Source: Bordetella genomosp. 8 (GTDB taxonomy: Bacteria; Pseudomonadota; Gammaproteobacteria; Burkholderiales; Burkholderiaceae_B). Taken from it: DNA of 64,000 nt. The notes beneath the pieces were generated by a model. It was not told the origin of the DNA and searched no databases. It saw only the letters and a list, made by a program, of their open reading frames with translations. A program made the position numbers and the translations under genes. Positions 8,628 through 17,824 of this stretch are shown here, one piece after another. Every line of letters starts with the position of its first letter. The first letter of the stretch is position 1. The stretch is taken from NCBI RefSeq assembly GCF_002119685.1, contig NZ_CP021108.1, forward strand, positions 2,108,001 through 2,172,000. The letters are read 5' to 3'.

Positions 8628-8656
8628 AAAAACGCGGCCGAAAGCCGCGTTTTTTT
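8628..8656 (+). terminator. Intrinsic terminator 23 bp before thrS (probable attenuator)
   Basis: AAAAACGCGGC (8628-8638), loop CGAAA, then GCCGCGTTTTTTT (8644-8656). The perfect GC-rich stem plus seven T is a strong intrinsic terminator. It sits between any upstream promoter and the thrS start at 8680, so thrS transcription must be allowed through it or begin in the short space after it. Confidence 0.85.
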
Positions 8657-8679
8657 ACTTGTCACTCAGGAAAACTAAG

Positions 8680-10629
8680 ATGGTACAAATCACCTTGCCC
8701 GACGGCTCCCGACGCGAATTCCCGGGCCCTGTCACGGTGGCCGAAGTCGCCCAGTCCATCGGTGCCGGGCTGGCGCGTGCCGCCCTGGGCGGCAAGGTGA
8801 CCGTCGATGGTGAAGCGCCCAAGCTGGTGGACACCAGCTTCCGCATCGAACAGGACGCGCGCCTGGGCATCGTCACGGCGAAGGATCCGGAAGGCCTGGA
8901 CCTGATCCGCCACTCCACCGCGCACCTGCTGGCCTACGCCGTGAAGAGCCTGTTTCCGGATGCCCAGGTCACCATCGGTCCTGTGATCGACAACGGCTTC
9001 TACTACGATTTCTCGTACAAGCGCCCCTTCACGCCGGAAGACCTGGAAGCCATCGAAAAGAAGATGGCGGAGCTTGCCAGGAAGGACGAGACCGTCACGC
9101 GCGAGGAATGGAAGCGCGACGACGCGGTTGCCTTCTTCAACGGCATCGGTGAAAAGTACAAGGCGGAGATCATCGCCTCGATTCCGTCGAACGAGAACAT
9201 CAGCCTGTATCGCGAAGGCGATTTCATCGATCTGTGCCGGGGCCCGCACGTGCCGTCGACCGGCAAGCTCAAGGTGTTCAAGCTGATGAAGGTGGCCGGC
9301 GCCTATTGGCGCGGCGACAGCAAGAACGAAATGCTGCAGCGGATCTACGGCACCGCCTGGGCCAGCAAGGAAGAGCAGGACGCCTATCTGCACATGCTGG
9401 CGGAAGCGGAAAAGCGCGACCATCGGAAGATCGGCAAGGAGCTGGACCTGTTCCACTTCCAGGACGAGGCGCCCGGGTTGATCTTCTGGCACCCCAAGGG
9501 CTGGCAGCTGTGGCAGCAGGTCGAGCAGTACATGCGCGCCGTGTACCGCGACAACGGCTATGACGAGGTCAAGGCCCCGCAGATCCTGGACCTGTCCCTG
9601 TGGAAGAAGACCGGCCATTGGGACAACTACCGTGAAAACATGTTCACTACGGAGTCCGAGAACCGCGTGTACGGCCTGAAGCCTATGAATTGCCCGGGCC
9701 ACGTGCAGATCTTCAACGCCGGGCTGCGCTCCTACCGGGACCTGCCCCTGCGCTATGGCGAATTCGGCCAGTGCCATCGCAACGAGCCGTCGGGCTCGCT
9801 GCACGGCATGATGCGGGTGCGCGGCTTCACCCAGGACGACGGGCATATCTTCTGCACGACGGATCAGATGCAGGACGAGTGCGCCGCGTTCACGGCCTTG
9901 CTGCAGAAGGTGTATCGCGATTTCGGCTTCGAGCAGGTGCTCTACAAGGTCGCGACGCGGCCCGAGAAGCGCATCGGCGACGACGCGACCTGGGATGCGG
10001 CGGAGCAGGCCCTGATGGACAGCCTGAAGCGCACCGGCTGCGAGTTCGAGATCTCCCCCGGCGAAGGCGCGTTCTATGGCCCCAAAATCGAGTACACGCT
10101 GAAGGACGCCATCGGGCGCCATTGGCAGTGCGGCACCTTGCAGGTGGATTTTTCCATGCCGGTGCGACTGGGCGCCGAGTATGTCGACGCGGACGACCAG
10201 CGCCGGCCGCCGGTCATGCTCCACCGTGCGATCCTGGGTTCGCTCGAGCGTTTCATCGGTATGCTGATCGAAAATCACGCCGGTGCGATGCCCGCCTGGC
10301 TGGCCCCGGTGCAAGCCGTCGTCTGCTGTATATCCGAACCATCCGCGGATTACGCCGCGCAAATCACGCAAACCCTGAAAAAACAAGGCTTTAGGGTGGA
10401 GTCCGATTTGCGTGGGGAAAAAATCACTTATAAAATTAGAGAGCACAGCCTGCAAAAGGTCCCGTACATCCTTGTCGTGGGCGACAAGGAAAGGGAAGCC
10501 GGGTCCGTTGCCGTCCGCGCGCGCGGTGGCCTCGATCTCGGCACGCTGGGGCTGGACGACTTTGTCGCCCGCCTCAAGGACGAAGTCACGCAACGGCGTG
10601 ATATCGGCCGCCCTGAGCAGGTTTCGTAA
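8680..10629 (+). CDS. thrS: Threonyl-tRNA synthetase
   Basis: A 649-residue class II synthetase that charges tRNA-Thr. The N-terminal TGS domain (1-62) begins [20 protein letters not shown]. It is followed by the editing domain, the catalytic core with [26 protein letters not shown] and [12 protein letters not shown], and the anticodon-binding domain from about residue 540. The zinc ligands (Cys in MNCPGH, His in DDGHIFC, His near ENHAG) are in place. ATG 8680 follows AGGA at 8667-8670. infC starts 20 bp downstream, the usual thrS-infC order. Expression is probably controlled by the upstream leader. Confidence 0.97.
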   Translation: MVQITLPDGSRREFPGPVTVAEVAQSIGAGLARAALGGKVTVDGEAPKLVDTSFRIEQDARLGIVTAKDPEGLDLIRHSTAHLLAYAVKSLFPDAQVTIGPVIDNGFYYDFSYKRPFTPEDLEAIEKKMAELARKDETVTREEWKRDDAVAFFNGIGEKYKAEIIASIPSNENISLYREGDFIDLCRGPHVPSTGKLKVFKLMKVAGAYWRGDSKNEMLQRIYGTAWASKEEQDAYLHMLAEAEKRDHRKIGKELDLFHFQDEAPGLIFWHPKGWQLWQQVEQYMRAVYRDNGYDEVKAPQILDLSLWKKTGHWDNYRENMFTTESENRVYGLKPMNCPGHVQIFNAGLRSYRDLPLRYGEFGQCHRNEPSGSLHGMMRVRGFTQDDGHIFCTTDQMQDECAAFTALLQKVYRDFGFEQVLYKVATRPEKRIGDDATWDAAEQALMDSLKRTGCEFEISPGEGAFYGPKIEYTLKDAIGRHWQCGTLQVDFSMPVRLGAEYVDADDQRRPPVMLHRAILGSLERFIGMLIENHAGAMPAWLAPVQAVVCCISEPSADYAAQITQTLKKQGFRVESDLRGEKITYKIREHSLQKVPYILVVGDKEREAGSVAVRARGGLDLGTLGLDDFVARLKDEVTQRRDIGRPEQVS

Positions 10630-10649
10630 ACGTTTTAGGAGTTGTCAAC

Positions 10650-11198
10650 ATCGCCACTGAAAAAGCCAACCGCATCAACGGTGAAATTCGTGTTCCCGAG
10701 GTGCGCCTGATAGGTCTGGACGGGGAACAGCTCGGTATCCAGAAGATTGCCGATGCATTCCGTCTGGCCGAACAAGCCGACGTCGACCTGGTGGAAATCG
10801 CGCCCAACGCCGAACCGCCGGTCTGCCGCCTGATGGATTACGGCAAGTTCAAGTACCAGGAACAGAAGCGCCAGGCGGAAGCCCGTTCCAAGCAGAAGGT
10901 CATCCAGGTCAAGGAAGTCAAGTTCCGCCCGGCGACCGACGAAGGCGATTACCAGGTCAAGCTGCGTAACCTGCGGCGTTTCCTTGAAGAAGGCGACAAG
11001 GCCAAGGTCACGCTGCGCTTCCGCGGACGCGAAATGGCGCACCAGGAATTGGGCATGCGGGTACTTGAGCGAGTGCGCGACGACCTGACCGAATTGGCCT
11101 TGGTGGAATCCATGCCCAAGCTGGAAGGTCGCCAGATGATCATGGTGTTGGCGCCGCGCAAGAAAGCGACGCAGGGTAAGGAAGCGGCGGGCGCCTGA
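10650..11198 (+). CDS. infC: Translation initiation factor IF-3 (AUC start)
   Basis: A 182-residue IF-3, which binds the 30S subunit and rejects wrong start codons and initiator pairings. The conserved N-terminus ([19 protein letters not shown]) begins at the rare start ATC 10650, preceded by AGGAG at 10637-10641. The first ATG-type start in frame (GTG 10701) would remove 17 conserved residues. A non-AUG start is the classic means by which IF-3 represses its own synthesis. The N-domain, lysine-rich linker and C-domain ([15 protein letters not shown]) are intact. rpmI and rplT do not follow; they lie near 49.9 kb. Confidence 0.95.
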   Translation: MATEKANRINGEIRVPEVRLIGLDGEQLGIQKIADAFRLAEQADVDLVEIAPNAEPPVCRLMDYGKFKYQEQKRQAEARSKQKVIQVKEVKFRPATDEGDYQVKLRNLRRFLEEGDKAKVTLRFRGREMAHQELGMRVLERVRDDLTELALVESMPKLEGRQMIMVLAPRKKATQGKEAAGA

Positions 11199-11222
11199 AG
11201 GCCAGCCAGTCCGTCGTCAACA

Positions 11223-11248
11223 CGCCGCCCTCCCGACGGAGGGCGGCG
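11223..11248 (+). terminator. GC-rich hairpin after infC
   Basis: CGCCGCCCTCC (11223-11233) and GGAGGGCGGCG (11238-11248) form a perfect 11-bp stem with a 4-nt loop. No T-run follows, so it may slow polymerase, protect a 3' end or act with another factor instead of terminating by itself. Confidence 0.45.
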
Positions 11249-11266
11249 CACGTTCCGGGTGTCGCG

Positions 11267-12226
11267 ATGCATGTTCTTTTCATTATCGATCCCTTGCCGC
11301 TGCTGAAGGCGTACAAGGATAGTTCCGTCGCCATGATGCGCAGCCTGGTGGCGCGCGGCCATACCTTGAGCGTGGCCCTGCAAGGCGATCTGTATATCGA
11401 CGAAGGCCGGGTGCTGGTGAAGTCCACGCCGATTTCGCTGGTGCCGGACGCGGACCTGCACGCACATGATTGGTGGCGTGACACGGGCACCGCGGTGGAG
11501 CAGCCCTTGTCCGCCTTCGGTAGCGTCCTGATGCGCAAGGACCCGCCCTTCGACATGGAATACGTGTACGCCACGCACCTGCTGGAGTATGCGCAAGCGC
11601 AGGGCGCCAAGGTCTACAACCACGGCGCCGCCATCCGCAACCATCCGGAAAAGCTGGTCATCACGGAGTTCTCGGAATTCACGGCACCCACGCTGGTGAC
11701 GCGCGACATGGCGCGCATCAAGGCCTTCCACGCGCGGCACCACGACGTCATCGTCAAACCGCTGGACGGCATGGGCGGCACTGGCATTTTCCGTCTGCGC
11801 CAGGAAGAGCCCAACTTGAACGCCATACTGGAAACGCTGACGCACGACGGCAGCCGGACCATCATGGCGCAGCGTTATATCCCGGACATCGTCAAAGGCG
11901 ACAAGCGCGTATTGATCATAGGCGGCGAACCGGTGCCGTACGCCTTGGCGCGTATCCCCCTTGCCGGCGAGACGCGCGGCAATCTGGCCGCCGGCGGCCG
12001 CGGCGTGGCGCAGCCTTTGTCCGATCGCGATCGCCAGCTGGCGTCGGCGATAGGCCCGCGCCTGGCCGCGCGCGGTCTGCTCCTGGTGGGCCTGGATGTG
12101 ATCGGCGACTACATCACCGAAGTCAATGTGACCAGCCCGACCTGCTTTGTCGAGATCACGGAACAAACCGGCTTCGATGTGCCCGGCATGTTCGTCGAAG
12201 CGCTGGAACGCGCTGTCGCGGCCTGA
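11267..12226 (+). CDS. gshB: Glutathione synthetase
   Basis: A 319-residue cytosolic ATP-grasp ligase that joins gamma-glutamylcysteine and glycine. The start MHVLFIIDPLPLLKAYKDSS is the family N-terminus. The ATP-grasp core has VKPLDGMGGTGIFRL, AQRYIPDIVKGDKRVLII and a C-terminal EVNVTSPTCF that supplies metal ligands. Length is normal. EIIA(Man) starts 9 bp later, so gshB probably heads a gshB-EIIA-ptsH-ptsI operon, an order I know from other beta-proteobacteria. Confidence 0.96.
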   Translation: MHVLFIIDPLPLLKAYKDSSVAMMRSLVARGHTLSVALQGDLYIDEGRVLVKSTPISLVPDADLHAHDWWRDTGTAVEQPLSAFGSVLMRKDPPFDMEYVYATHLLEYAQAQGAKVYNHGAAIRNHPEKLVITEFSEFTAPTLVTRDMARIKAFHARHHDVIVKPLDGMGGTGIFRLRQEEPNLNAILETLTHDGSRTIMAQRYIPDIVKGDKRVLIIGGEPVPYALARIPLAGETRGNLAAGGRGVAQPLSDRDRQLASAIGPRLAARGLLLVGLDVIGDYITEVNVTSPTCFVEITEQTGFDVPGMFVEALERAVAA

Positions 12227-12235
12227 GCGTACCCC

Positions 12236-12634
12236 ATGACTGGCATCGTTATCGTCGTACACACGCCGCTGGGCTCGGCGATGATGGACTGCGCCAGCCA
12301 TGTGATGGGCAGCATCAAGGAAGTCGCCGTGCACGACATCCAGGCGGACGACATGCCCGATGCCAAGATACCCGGCGTAGTGGCCGATATCCTGCGCCTG
12401 GGGCAGGATGGCAACGGGGTGCTGGTGCTGACCGATCTGGTGGGGGCGACACCGGCGAACATCGCCAAGCGGGCGGTGCTGGAAGCACAGGCGCAGGGCG
12501 TCCAGTGTGCGGTGCTGGCCGGCCTGAATACGCCGATGCTGCTGAGGGCCTTGACCTATCGCGCCCTGCCGCTGGCGGAAACCCGCGAAAAGGCCTTGGC
12601 TGGGGGAGTACAAGGGGTCTTGCGTGTAGACTGA
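12236..12634 (+). CDS. PTS EIIA component, mannose/fructose family
   Basis: A 132-residue single-domain EIIA of the mannose class. His9 in VIVVHTPLG is the predicted phosphorylation site; later motifs are LVLTDLVGATPANIA and VLAGLNTPMLLRAL. With HPr and enzyme I encoded just downstream and no EIIB, EIIC or EIID genes in the window, it more likely acts as a phosphorylation-dependent regulator than as part of a sugar transporter. The distance to ptsH is 74 bp. Confidence 0.92.
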   Translation: MTGIVIVVHTPLGSAMMDCASHVMGSIKEVAVHDIQADDMPDAKIPGVVADILRLGQDGNGVLVLTDLVGATPANIAKRAVLEAQAQGVQCAVLAGLNTPMLLRALTYRALPLAETREKALAGGVQGVLRVD

Positions 12635-12708
12635 GCGGAAATTTATCCTATCATGTCACCTGGTACCTTCAGCCCTATCGCCAGCGGTTCCGCGCCCGAC
12701 TTCCCCCT

Positions 12709-12978
12709 ATGCCTATCTCCGAAATCACGATCAGCAATAAACTCGGCCTGCATGCGCGCGCAGCGGCGAAGCTCACGCAGCTGGCCAGCAAGTTCAACAG
12801 CGATATCTTCATCTCGCGCGGCGCGCAGCGTGTGAACGCAAAGAGCATCATGGGCGTCATGATGCTGGCGGCCGGCCTGGGCGTGACGGTAAAGCTGGAT
12901 GCATCGGGTCCGGATGCGGAAAACGCGCTGAAGGAAATCGAATCCCTGTTCGACAGCAAATTCGGTGAGCTCGAATAA
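12709..12978 (+). CDS. ptsH: Phosphocarrier protein HPr
   Basis: An 89-residue HPr that passes phosphate from enzyme I to EIIA. His15 in GLHARAAAK is the catalytic site. Ser46 in NAKSIMGVMML is the position that HPr kinase (HprK) modifies in many bacteria, and the surrounding match suggests it is functional. ATG 12709 is the family start; the open frame upstream is not conserved sequence. Its 3' end overlaps ptsI by 14 bp, so the two are probably translationally coupled. Confidence 0.95.
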   Translation: MPISEITISNKLGLHARAAAKLTQLASKFNSDIFISRGAQRVNAKSIMGVMMLAAGLGVTVKLDASGPDAENALKEIESLFDSKFGELE

Positions 12979-14797
12979 ATCGATCATCGCGCAAGCCTTG
13001 CCTGAACCCGCGCGTGCGCAGGTTCGCCAGGCCGCTGCCGTCGTCCAGGGCAGCAGCGACGCCGGATCGCCCAACGCGGTCATCTGCCTGTATGGGCAGG
13101 GCGTGGCACGCGGTTATGCCATCGGCCGGGCAGTGGTCATGGGCGCGGCGGCACTGGAAGTCGCGCACTATCGGATAGCGCCGGAACTGGTACAGGCCGA
13201 ATGCGAGCGCCTGACCGCCGCGCTGGAGGCCGCGCAGGCCGACCTGCTGCAGATGGCGGACACGTTGCCCGACGATGCGCCGCGCGAACTGGGCGCCATG
13301 CTGAATGTGCACCGTTTGCTGCTGGGCGATCCGCTGCTGGCGGAGCAGGCGCTGCTGTTGATCAAGGAGCGCCACTACAACGCGGAATGGGCCTTGACCA
13401 CGCAAGGCCAGTTGCTGGGCGAGCAGTTCGACGCGATGGAAGACGAATACCTGCGCGAACGCGGCGCCGATGTGCGCCAGGTGATCGAGCGGGTATTGCA
13501 CGTATTGGCTGGCACGTCGGGCATACGCGATCCCGGCGAGCTGGACGGCGACGATCCGCTGGTCGTGGTCGCGCACGATATCTCACCCGCCGACATGCTG
13601 CGCCTGCGCGGCGGCCGCTTCCTGGCCTTCGTCACGGACCTGGGCGGAGCGACTTCCCACACCGCGATCGTGGCGCGCAGCATGGGCGTGCCGGCGGTGG
13701 TGGCGCTGGGCAACGTGCGCGAGCTGGTGCGCGACGGCGACATGCTGATCGTGGACGGCGCGACCGGCGCGGTGATCGTGAATCCGTCGCCCATCGTGCT
13801 GGACGAATACCGCGATCGGCAGCGCGCTTTTGCCAGCGAACGGGCGGAACTCGCGCTGTTGCGCGATGAGCCTTCCATCACCCTGGACGGCATCGGCATC
13901 GTGCTGCATGCCAATATCGAATTACCCGAGGAAGCGGAGGCCGCGCTGGCGGCCGGCGCGGACGGCATCGGCCTGTTCCGCAGCGAATTCCTGTTCATGG
14001 GGCGTGGCACCGACCTCCCGGGCGAAGAAGAGCAGTACCAGGCTTATTCGTCCGTGCTCAAGGTCATGGCGGGACGACCCGTCACCATCCGCACGCTGGA
14101 CATCGGCGCGGACAAGGCCCTGGATGACGAGGCCACGGTCGCCACCAACCCCGCGCTGGGCCTGCGCGCGATCCGCTATTGCCTGGCGCATCCCGAAATG
14201 TTCGGGACGCAACTGCGCGCCATCCTGCGGGCGTCCGCCCATGGGCCGGTGCGGCTGCTGATTCCCATGATCGCGCACATGCACGAGGTCGAGGCCACCC
14301 GGATGGCGCTGGACGCGGCGCGGCGCGAGCTGGACGCGCGTGGGCAGCCGTATGCCGCCCATATCGAATTGGGCGCGATGGTGGAGGTGCCCGCCATCGC
14401 GATCGCCATCGAACCTTTTGCCCAGGCTCTGGATTTCCTGTCCATCGGCACCAACGACCTGATCCAGTACACCCTGGCGATCGATCGCGGCGACGGGATG
14501 GTCGCGCCTTTGTACGATCCGCTGCATCCCGCCGTGCTCCGGCTGGTGGCGCATACGATCAACGCTGGCGAGCGTGCCGGCAAGCCCGTGGCGGTGTGCG
14601 GCGAGATGGCTGGCGATGCCAACATGACCCGCCTGCTGCTGGGCCTGGGCCTGACGGAATTCTCCATGCATTCCCAGCAACTGCTGGATGTGAAGCGAGA
14701 AGTGCGCCGTGCGCATTCGAATGCCTTGCGCGTCAAGCTGGCCGCGGCTTTGAACCGGGCCTTGCCCGTCGATCTGGCGACGTTGAACCAGGTGTGA
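12965..14797 (+). CDS. ptsI: PTS enzyme I
   Basis: A roughly 610-residue phosphoenolpyruvate-protein phosphotransferase that starts the PTS relay. His232 in GGATSHTAIVARSMG is the phospho-histidine. The PEP-binding barrel has GLFRSEFLFMGR, IGTNDLIQYTL and VCGEMAGD. GTG 12965 overlaps ptsH and has no clear ribosome site, consistent with coupling. It gives about 40 residues before the usual start region (CLYGQGVARGYAIG), so translation could begin a little later. Cytosolic. The relay with HPr and the EIIA upstream is complete, but no sugar permease is present nearby. Confidence 0.94.
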   Translation: MSSNKSIIAQALPEPARAQVRQAAAVVQGSSDAGSPNAVICLYGQGVARGYAIGRAVVMGAAALEVAHYRIAPELVQAECERLTAALEAAQADLLQMADTLPDDAPRELGAMLNVHRLLLGDPLLAEQALLLIKERHYNAEWALTTQGQLLGEQFDAMEDEYLRERGADVRQVIERVLHVLAGTSGIRDPGELDGDDPLVVVAHDISPADMLRLRGGRFLAFVTDLGGATSHTAIVARSMGVPAVVALGNVRELVRDGDMLIVDGATGAVIVNPSPIVLDEYRDRQRAFASERAELALLRDEPSITLDGIGIVLHANIELPEEAEAALAAGADGIGLFRSEFLFMGRGTDLPGEEEQYQAYSSVLKVMAGRPVTIRTLDIGADKALDDEATVATNPALGLRAIRYCLAHPEMFGTQLRAILRASAHGPVRLLIPMIAHMHEVEATRMALDAARRELDARGQPYAAHIELGAMVEVPAIAIAIEPFAQALDFLSIGTNDLIQYTLAIDRGDGMVAPLYDPLHPAVLRLVAHTINAGERAGKPVAVCGEMAGDANMTRLLLGLGLTEFSMHSQQLLDVKREVRRAHSNALRVKLAAALNRALPVDLATLNQV

Positions 14798-14813
14798 GCC
14801 CGGTCCAGGCGCG

Positions 14814-16556
14814 TCACCACCCCATGGCATAGGCCGTGCGCCGCGGATCGGCGCCGGCGGCGCGCGGCCCGTATTCCGTATCCACGCAGATCGCACACAA
14901 CGCACCCGCGCTGGCGATGAAGTCCGGCCACTTGGTGACCTGGTGTCCCTTGGCCGCCAGCTCCGCCAGCGTCGACTCGGGGATGCGGCCCTCCGCGCAC
15001 AGGTGGCCTGGCGTGTAATTGTGAGGATGCTGGCTGGCCGGGAAATTGAAGGTGGCCACACGCGGCTGCTCGATGGCTGCCTGCACGTCCATTTTGTAGT
15101 CCACGACATTCAGGATGAGCTGGGCCATCGCCTGCGGCTGGACGTCCAGGCCGGGTGTGCCGAACGTCATCGCCAGCTTGCCATCCTTGAGCATCAGGGC
15201 GGGGCTGGGCGTCAGGCGCGGCCGCTTGCCCGGCTGCAATGACGAAGGATGCCTGGGATCCAGCCAGCTTTGGAAGCCGCGCGGCGACAGCACCACGCCG
15301 ACGCCGGGCACCACCGGGGTGTAGCGCACGCCATCGCTGGGCGTGGCGGAAAAGCCATTGCCTTCCCGATCGACCACGCAACAGTAGCTGGTGTCGGATC
15401 CCAAGGGACCCGGTTGCGGCGCGGGCGGCTGGTAGCCCGCGCGGCCCGTCTTGCCTTCGTACGCCCACGGGTCGCCGGGTGCCGGCATGTCCTTCCAGGC
15501 CGACTCCAGCGAAATCCGCTCGACCCACTGCCTGGCGTAATCCTTGTTGAGCAGGCCGTCGATGGGAACGTCGACGAAGTCCGGATCTCCGTAGTAAGCG
15601 TGCCGGTCCGCGAAGCTGGCCTTCAGCGCCTCGATGATCACATGCAGGCTCTTGGCCGAGTTATGGCCATAGGAGGCCAGGTCGTAGTTCTCCAGGATAT
15701 TGAGCGCCTGCGGCAGTACGGGACCCTGGCACCACGGTCCACAGGCGAAGACCTCGTAGCCGCGGTATGTCGTCTTGACCGGCGGCTCCACGCGTACGGA
15801 AAATTCGGCCAGGTCGTCATAGTCGAGGAAGCCGCCTTGTTCCTGCGAAAAGCGCGCCATTTTTTCGGCCAGATCGCCTTTGTAGAACACGTCGCGCGCG
15901 GCCATGATCGCCGCCGCGCGGTCGCATCCCCGCGCCGCGGCCTCGCGTTCGGCGTCCATCAATACCCGCAGCGTGCCCGCCAAGGTCGGTTGGCGCACCA
16001 TGTCGCCGGTCTGGTAGGGCGTGCCGTCCGGCCGGACATACTCCCTGGAAGTGGGCCATTGCATGAGATTGGCGTGGATGCCCGTCAGCATGTGGGTGAA
16101 CAGGCGGCTGGCCGGGAAACCTTCCGAAGCCAGCTGGAGCGCGGGCTCCAGCACCTGGCCCAGGGTCATGGTGCCGTAGCGCGCAAGGGCCGTGAGCCAG
16201 GCGTCGCAGGCCGACGGCGTGATCGCGTTCTTCACGCCCAGGGGAATCTCGCCCTTGAGTTCGTCGCGGAAGTATTCCAGGCTGGCTTTCTTCGGCCAGC
16301 GGCCCAGGCCCGAAATGGTGACGACTTCGCGGGTTTTCGCCAGATAGATGATGATGGGGGCCACCCCGCCCAGATTGGTCAGGTCAGGCTGCGTGACGTT
16401 GATGCAGACGCCCGCGGCCACCCCGGCGTCGACGGCATTGCCGCCCATTTGCAGGATACGCATGCCGGCCTGCGTGGCCAGGTAGTGGCCGGCGGAGACG
16501 GCATAGTTCGCCGAGGTGATGACGGGACGAAACGTTGGGGTGACGAAAGTTGCCAT
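14814..16556 (-). CDS. Gamma-glutamyltransferase family protein (no signal peptide)
   Basis: A 580-residue Ntn-hydrolase of the GGT family, which cleaves or transfers gamma-glutamyl groups. The N-terminal conserved block is AGMRILQMGGNAVDAGVAAG. The small-subunit nucleophile should be the threonine in SDTSYCCVVDREGNGFS, where the family usually has TTH; this variation suggests an altered substrate. There is no signal peptide, so unlike classical GGT it is probably cytosolic. The start at 16556 has AGGTG before it. Its ATG lies 2 bp after the stop of the FAD oxidoreductase gene, so the two are co-transcribed with the Bug receptor. Substrate unknown. Confidence 0.88.
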   Translation of the reverse strand: MATFVTPTFRPVITSANYAVSAGHYLATQAGMRILQMGGNAVDAGVAAGVCINVTQPDLTNLGGVAPIIIYLAKTREVVTISGLGRWPKKASLEYFRDELKGEIPLGVKNAITPSACDAWLTALARYGTMTLGQVLEPALQLASEGFPASRLFTHMLTGIHANLMQWPTSREYVRPDGTPYQTGDMVRQPTLAGTLRVLMDAEREAAARGCDRAAAIMAARDVFYKGDLAEKMARFSQEQGGFLDYDDLAEFSVRVEPPVKTTYRGYEVFACGPWCQGPVLPQALNILENYDLASYGHNSAKSLHVIIEALKASFADRHAYYGDPDFVDVPIDGLLNKDYARQWVERISLESAWKDMPAPGDPWAYEGKTGRAGYQPPAPQPGPLGSDTSYCCVVDREGNGFSATPSDGVRYTPVVPGVGVVLSPRGFQSWLDPRHPSSLQPGKRPRLTPSPALMLKDGKLAMTFGTPGLDVQPQAMAQLILNVVDYKMDVQAAIEQPRVATFNFPASQHPHNYTPGHLCAEGRIPESTLAELAAKGHQVTKWPDFIASAGALCAICVDTEYGPRAAGADPRRTAYAMGW

Positions 16557-16558
16557 GA

Positions 16559-17761
16559 TTACACCTGGGGACGATTGATGAGGGCATCTGCCAACCGCCG
16601 GGCCGTGTTGACGGACCCGGTCAGGCCGAGGTGGCCATGCCCGACGGCCAGCCAGAGGCCGGCGTGCCCGGGCGCGGGTCCGACCACCGGCACGGAATCC
16701 GGCATGCACGGCCGATGTCCCATCCAATGTTGCGGCTGCACGCCCGCCAACTGCGGAAAAATCTCCAACGCCAGCCGTTCCAGCACGGCCGCGCGGCGCG
16801 CGGTCGGAGGAGCATCGAGACCGGCGATTTCCACGGTGCCGCCGATCCGCAGGCCGTCCATCATGGGCGCCATGAAAACCTTCTTGTCCGCCAGCACCAC
16901 CGTGCGCGAGATCAGCGCGGACTGGCCCGGGTACTGGACGTGATAGCCCCGCTGGCTTTCGAGCCGCAGCGTGATGCCCAGCGTGCCCAACAGGCGCGGC
17001 GCCCAAGCCCCTGCCGCAACGACGACTTCGTCGCACTCGATCGGGGCGCTGTCATTCATCACCGTCCAACCGCCCGCCGATGGTTTCACCGTCCGTACAT
17101 TCGCCCGCAGCAGCTCGCCGCCGCGCTCGACGAAGGCCCGCACGATCGCCTGCACGTAGCGCAAGGGATCCAGCACGGTAGCGTGATCTGGAATGAGGAC
17201 GGCGGACCGATACCTGGCGGGAAGTCCGGACTCCAGCGCCTCGATACCGGCGCGGTCGAGATAGTCCAGCCGCTGCCCGTGCGAGCTGCGCAGCGCCCAG
17301 GTGGCCTTGTCCTTGGCGCGGGCCTCATCGTCGGGATAGAGAAACAGGTGTCCTTTCTGCTGCAACAGATGCGGCACGCCGACCTCCTGCGCCAGCGCGG
17401 CATGCGCGGCGTAGCTGCCCTGGTACAGCTCGTGCAGCCGGTCGGCGTTGGTTTGCACGACTTGCGGCTTGGCCGAGGCCAGGAAGCGCCACAGCCATGG
17501 GAGCGCACGCGGCAGGTAACCGGGGGCCAAGGCCAAGGGGCTGTCACGGTCCGTCAACATCGACGGCAGGGTCGAGACGATGCCGGGCATCGCCAGGGGC
17601 GCGATCGAACTTTCGCTGATGGCGCCCAGATTGCCGTAGCTGCATGCACGGCCGGGTTCGTCCCGGTCGATCAACACGACTCTCGCACCGCGCTTGACCA
17701 GCGCAAAGGCGATGCACGCACCCACGATTCCGGCACCGATCACGGCGACCTGCTTGGTCAT
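16559..17761 (-). CDS. FAD-dependent D-amino-acid dehydrogenase/oxidase family protein
   Basis: A 400-residue DAO-family flavoprotein similar to DadA. The N-terminal dinucleotide-binding motif VAVIGAGIVGACIAFAL and the acidic VVLIDRDEPGRACSYGN segment bind FAD. The C-terminal family block reads WMGHRPCMPDSVPVVGPAPG and then VGHGHLGLTGS. It probably oxidises a D- or N-substituted amino acid at the membrane or in the cytosol. Its partner genes (GGT-like and Bug receptor) suggest uptake and breakdown of a gamma-glutamyl or similar amino-acid derivative. Normal length; the exact substrate cannot be read from sequence. Confidence 0.88.
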   Translation of the reverse strand: MTKQVAVIGAGIVGACIAFALVKRGARVVLIDRDEPGRACSYGNLGAISESSIAPLAMPGIVSTLPSMLTDRDSPLALAPGYLPRALPWLWRFLASAKPQVVQTNADRLHELYQGSYAAHAALAQEVGVPHLLQQKGHLFLYPDDEARAKDKATWALRSSHGQRLDYLDRAGIEALESGLPARYRSAVLIPDHATVLDPLRYVQAIVRAFVERGGELLRANVRTVKPSAGGWTVMNDSAPIECDEVVVAAGAWAPRLLGTLGITLRLESQRGYHVQYPGQSALISRTVVLADKKVFMAPMMDGLRIGGTVEIAGLDAPPTARRAAVLERLALEIFPQLAGVQPQHWMGHRPCMPDSVPVVGPAPGHAGLWLAVGHGHLGLTGSVNTARRLADALINRPQV

Positions 17762-17824
17762 GCTATTGCGTCTCCATCAATTGTCGTTCCCATCGATTTC
17801 CCGTTCTGGTTCCTGCTGCCTTTC

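Larger units (their letters stand above)
8136..8679. other. 544-bp intergenic region: divergent leaders of the phosphorelay operon and thrS
   Basis: No convincing protein of ordinary size is seen on either strand. The right part holds the thrS leader (mini-ORF 8489-8569, terminator 8628-8656). TACAAT at 8372-8377 is a good -10 candidate on the plus strand, though its -35 is poor. The left part must contain the promoter of the minus-strand regulator, which I could not pinpoint. Confidence 0.5.

Noticed and set aside
8088..8678. A 196-codon plus-strand gene upstream of thrS
   Set aside because: It begins inside the response regulator gene, runs through the terminator, and shows no protein-like pattern.
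8662..10593. A 643-codon minus-strand open frame opposite thrS
   Set aside because: Antisense to the complete thrS gene; no family-like segments.
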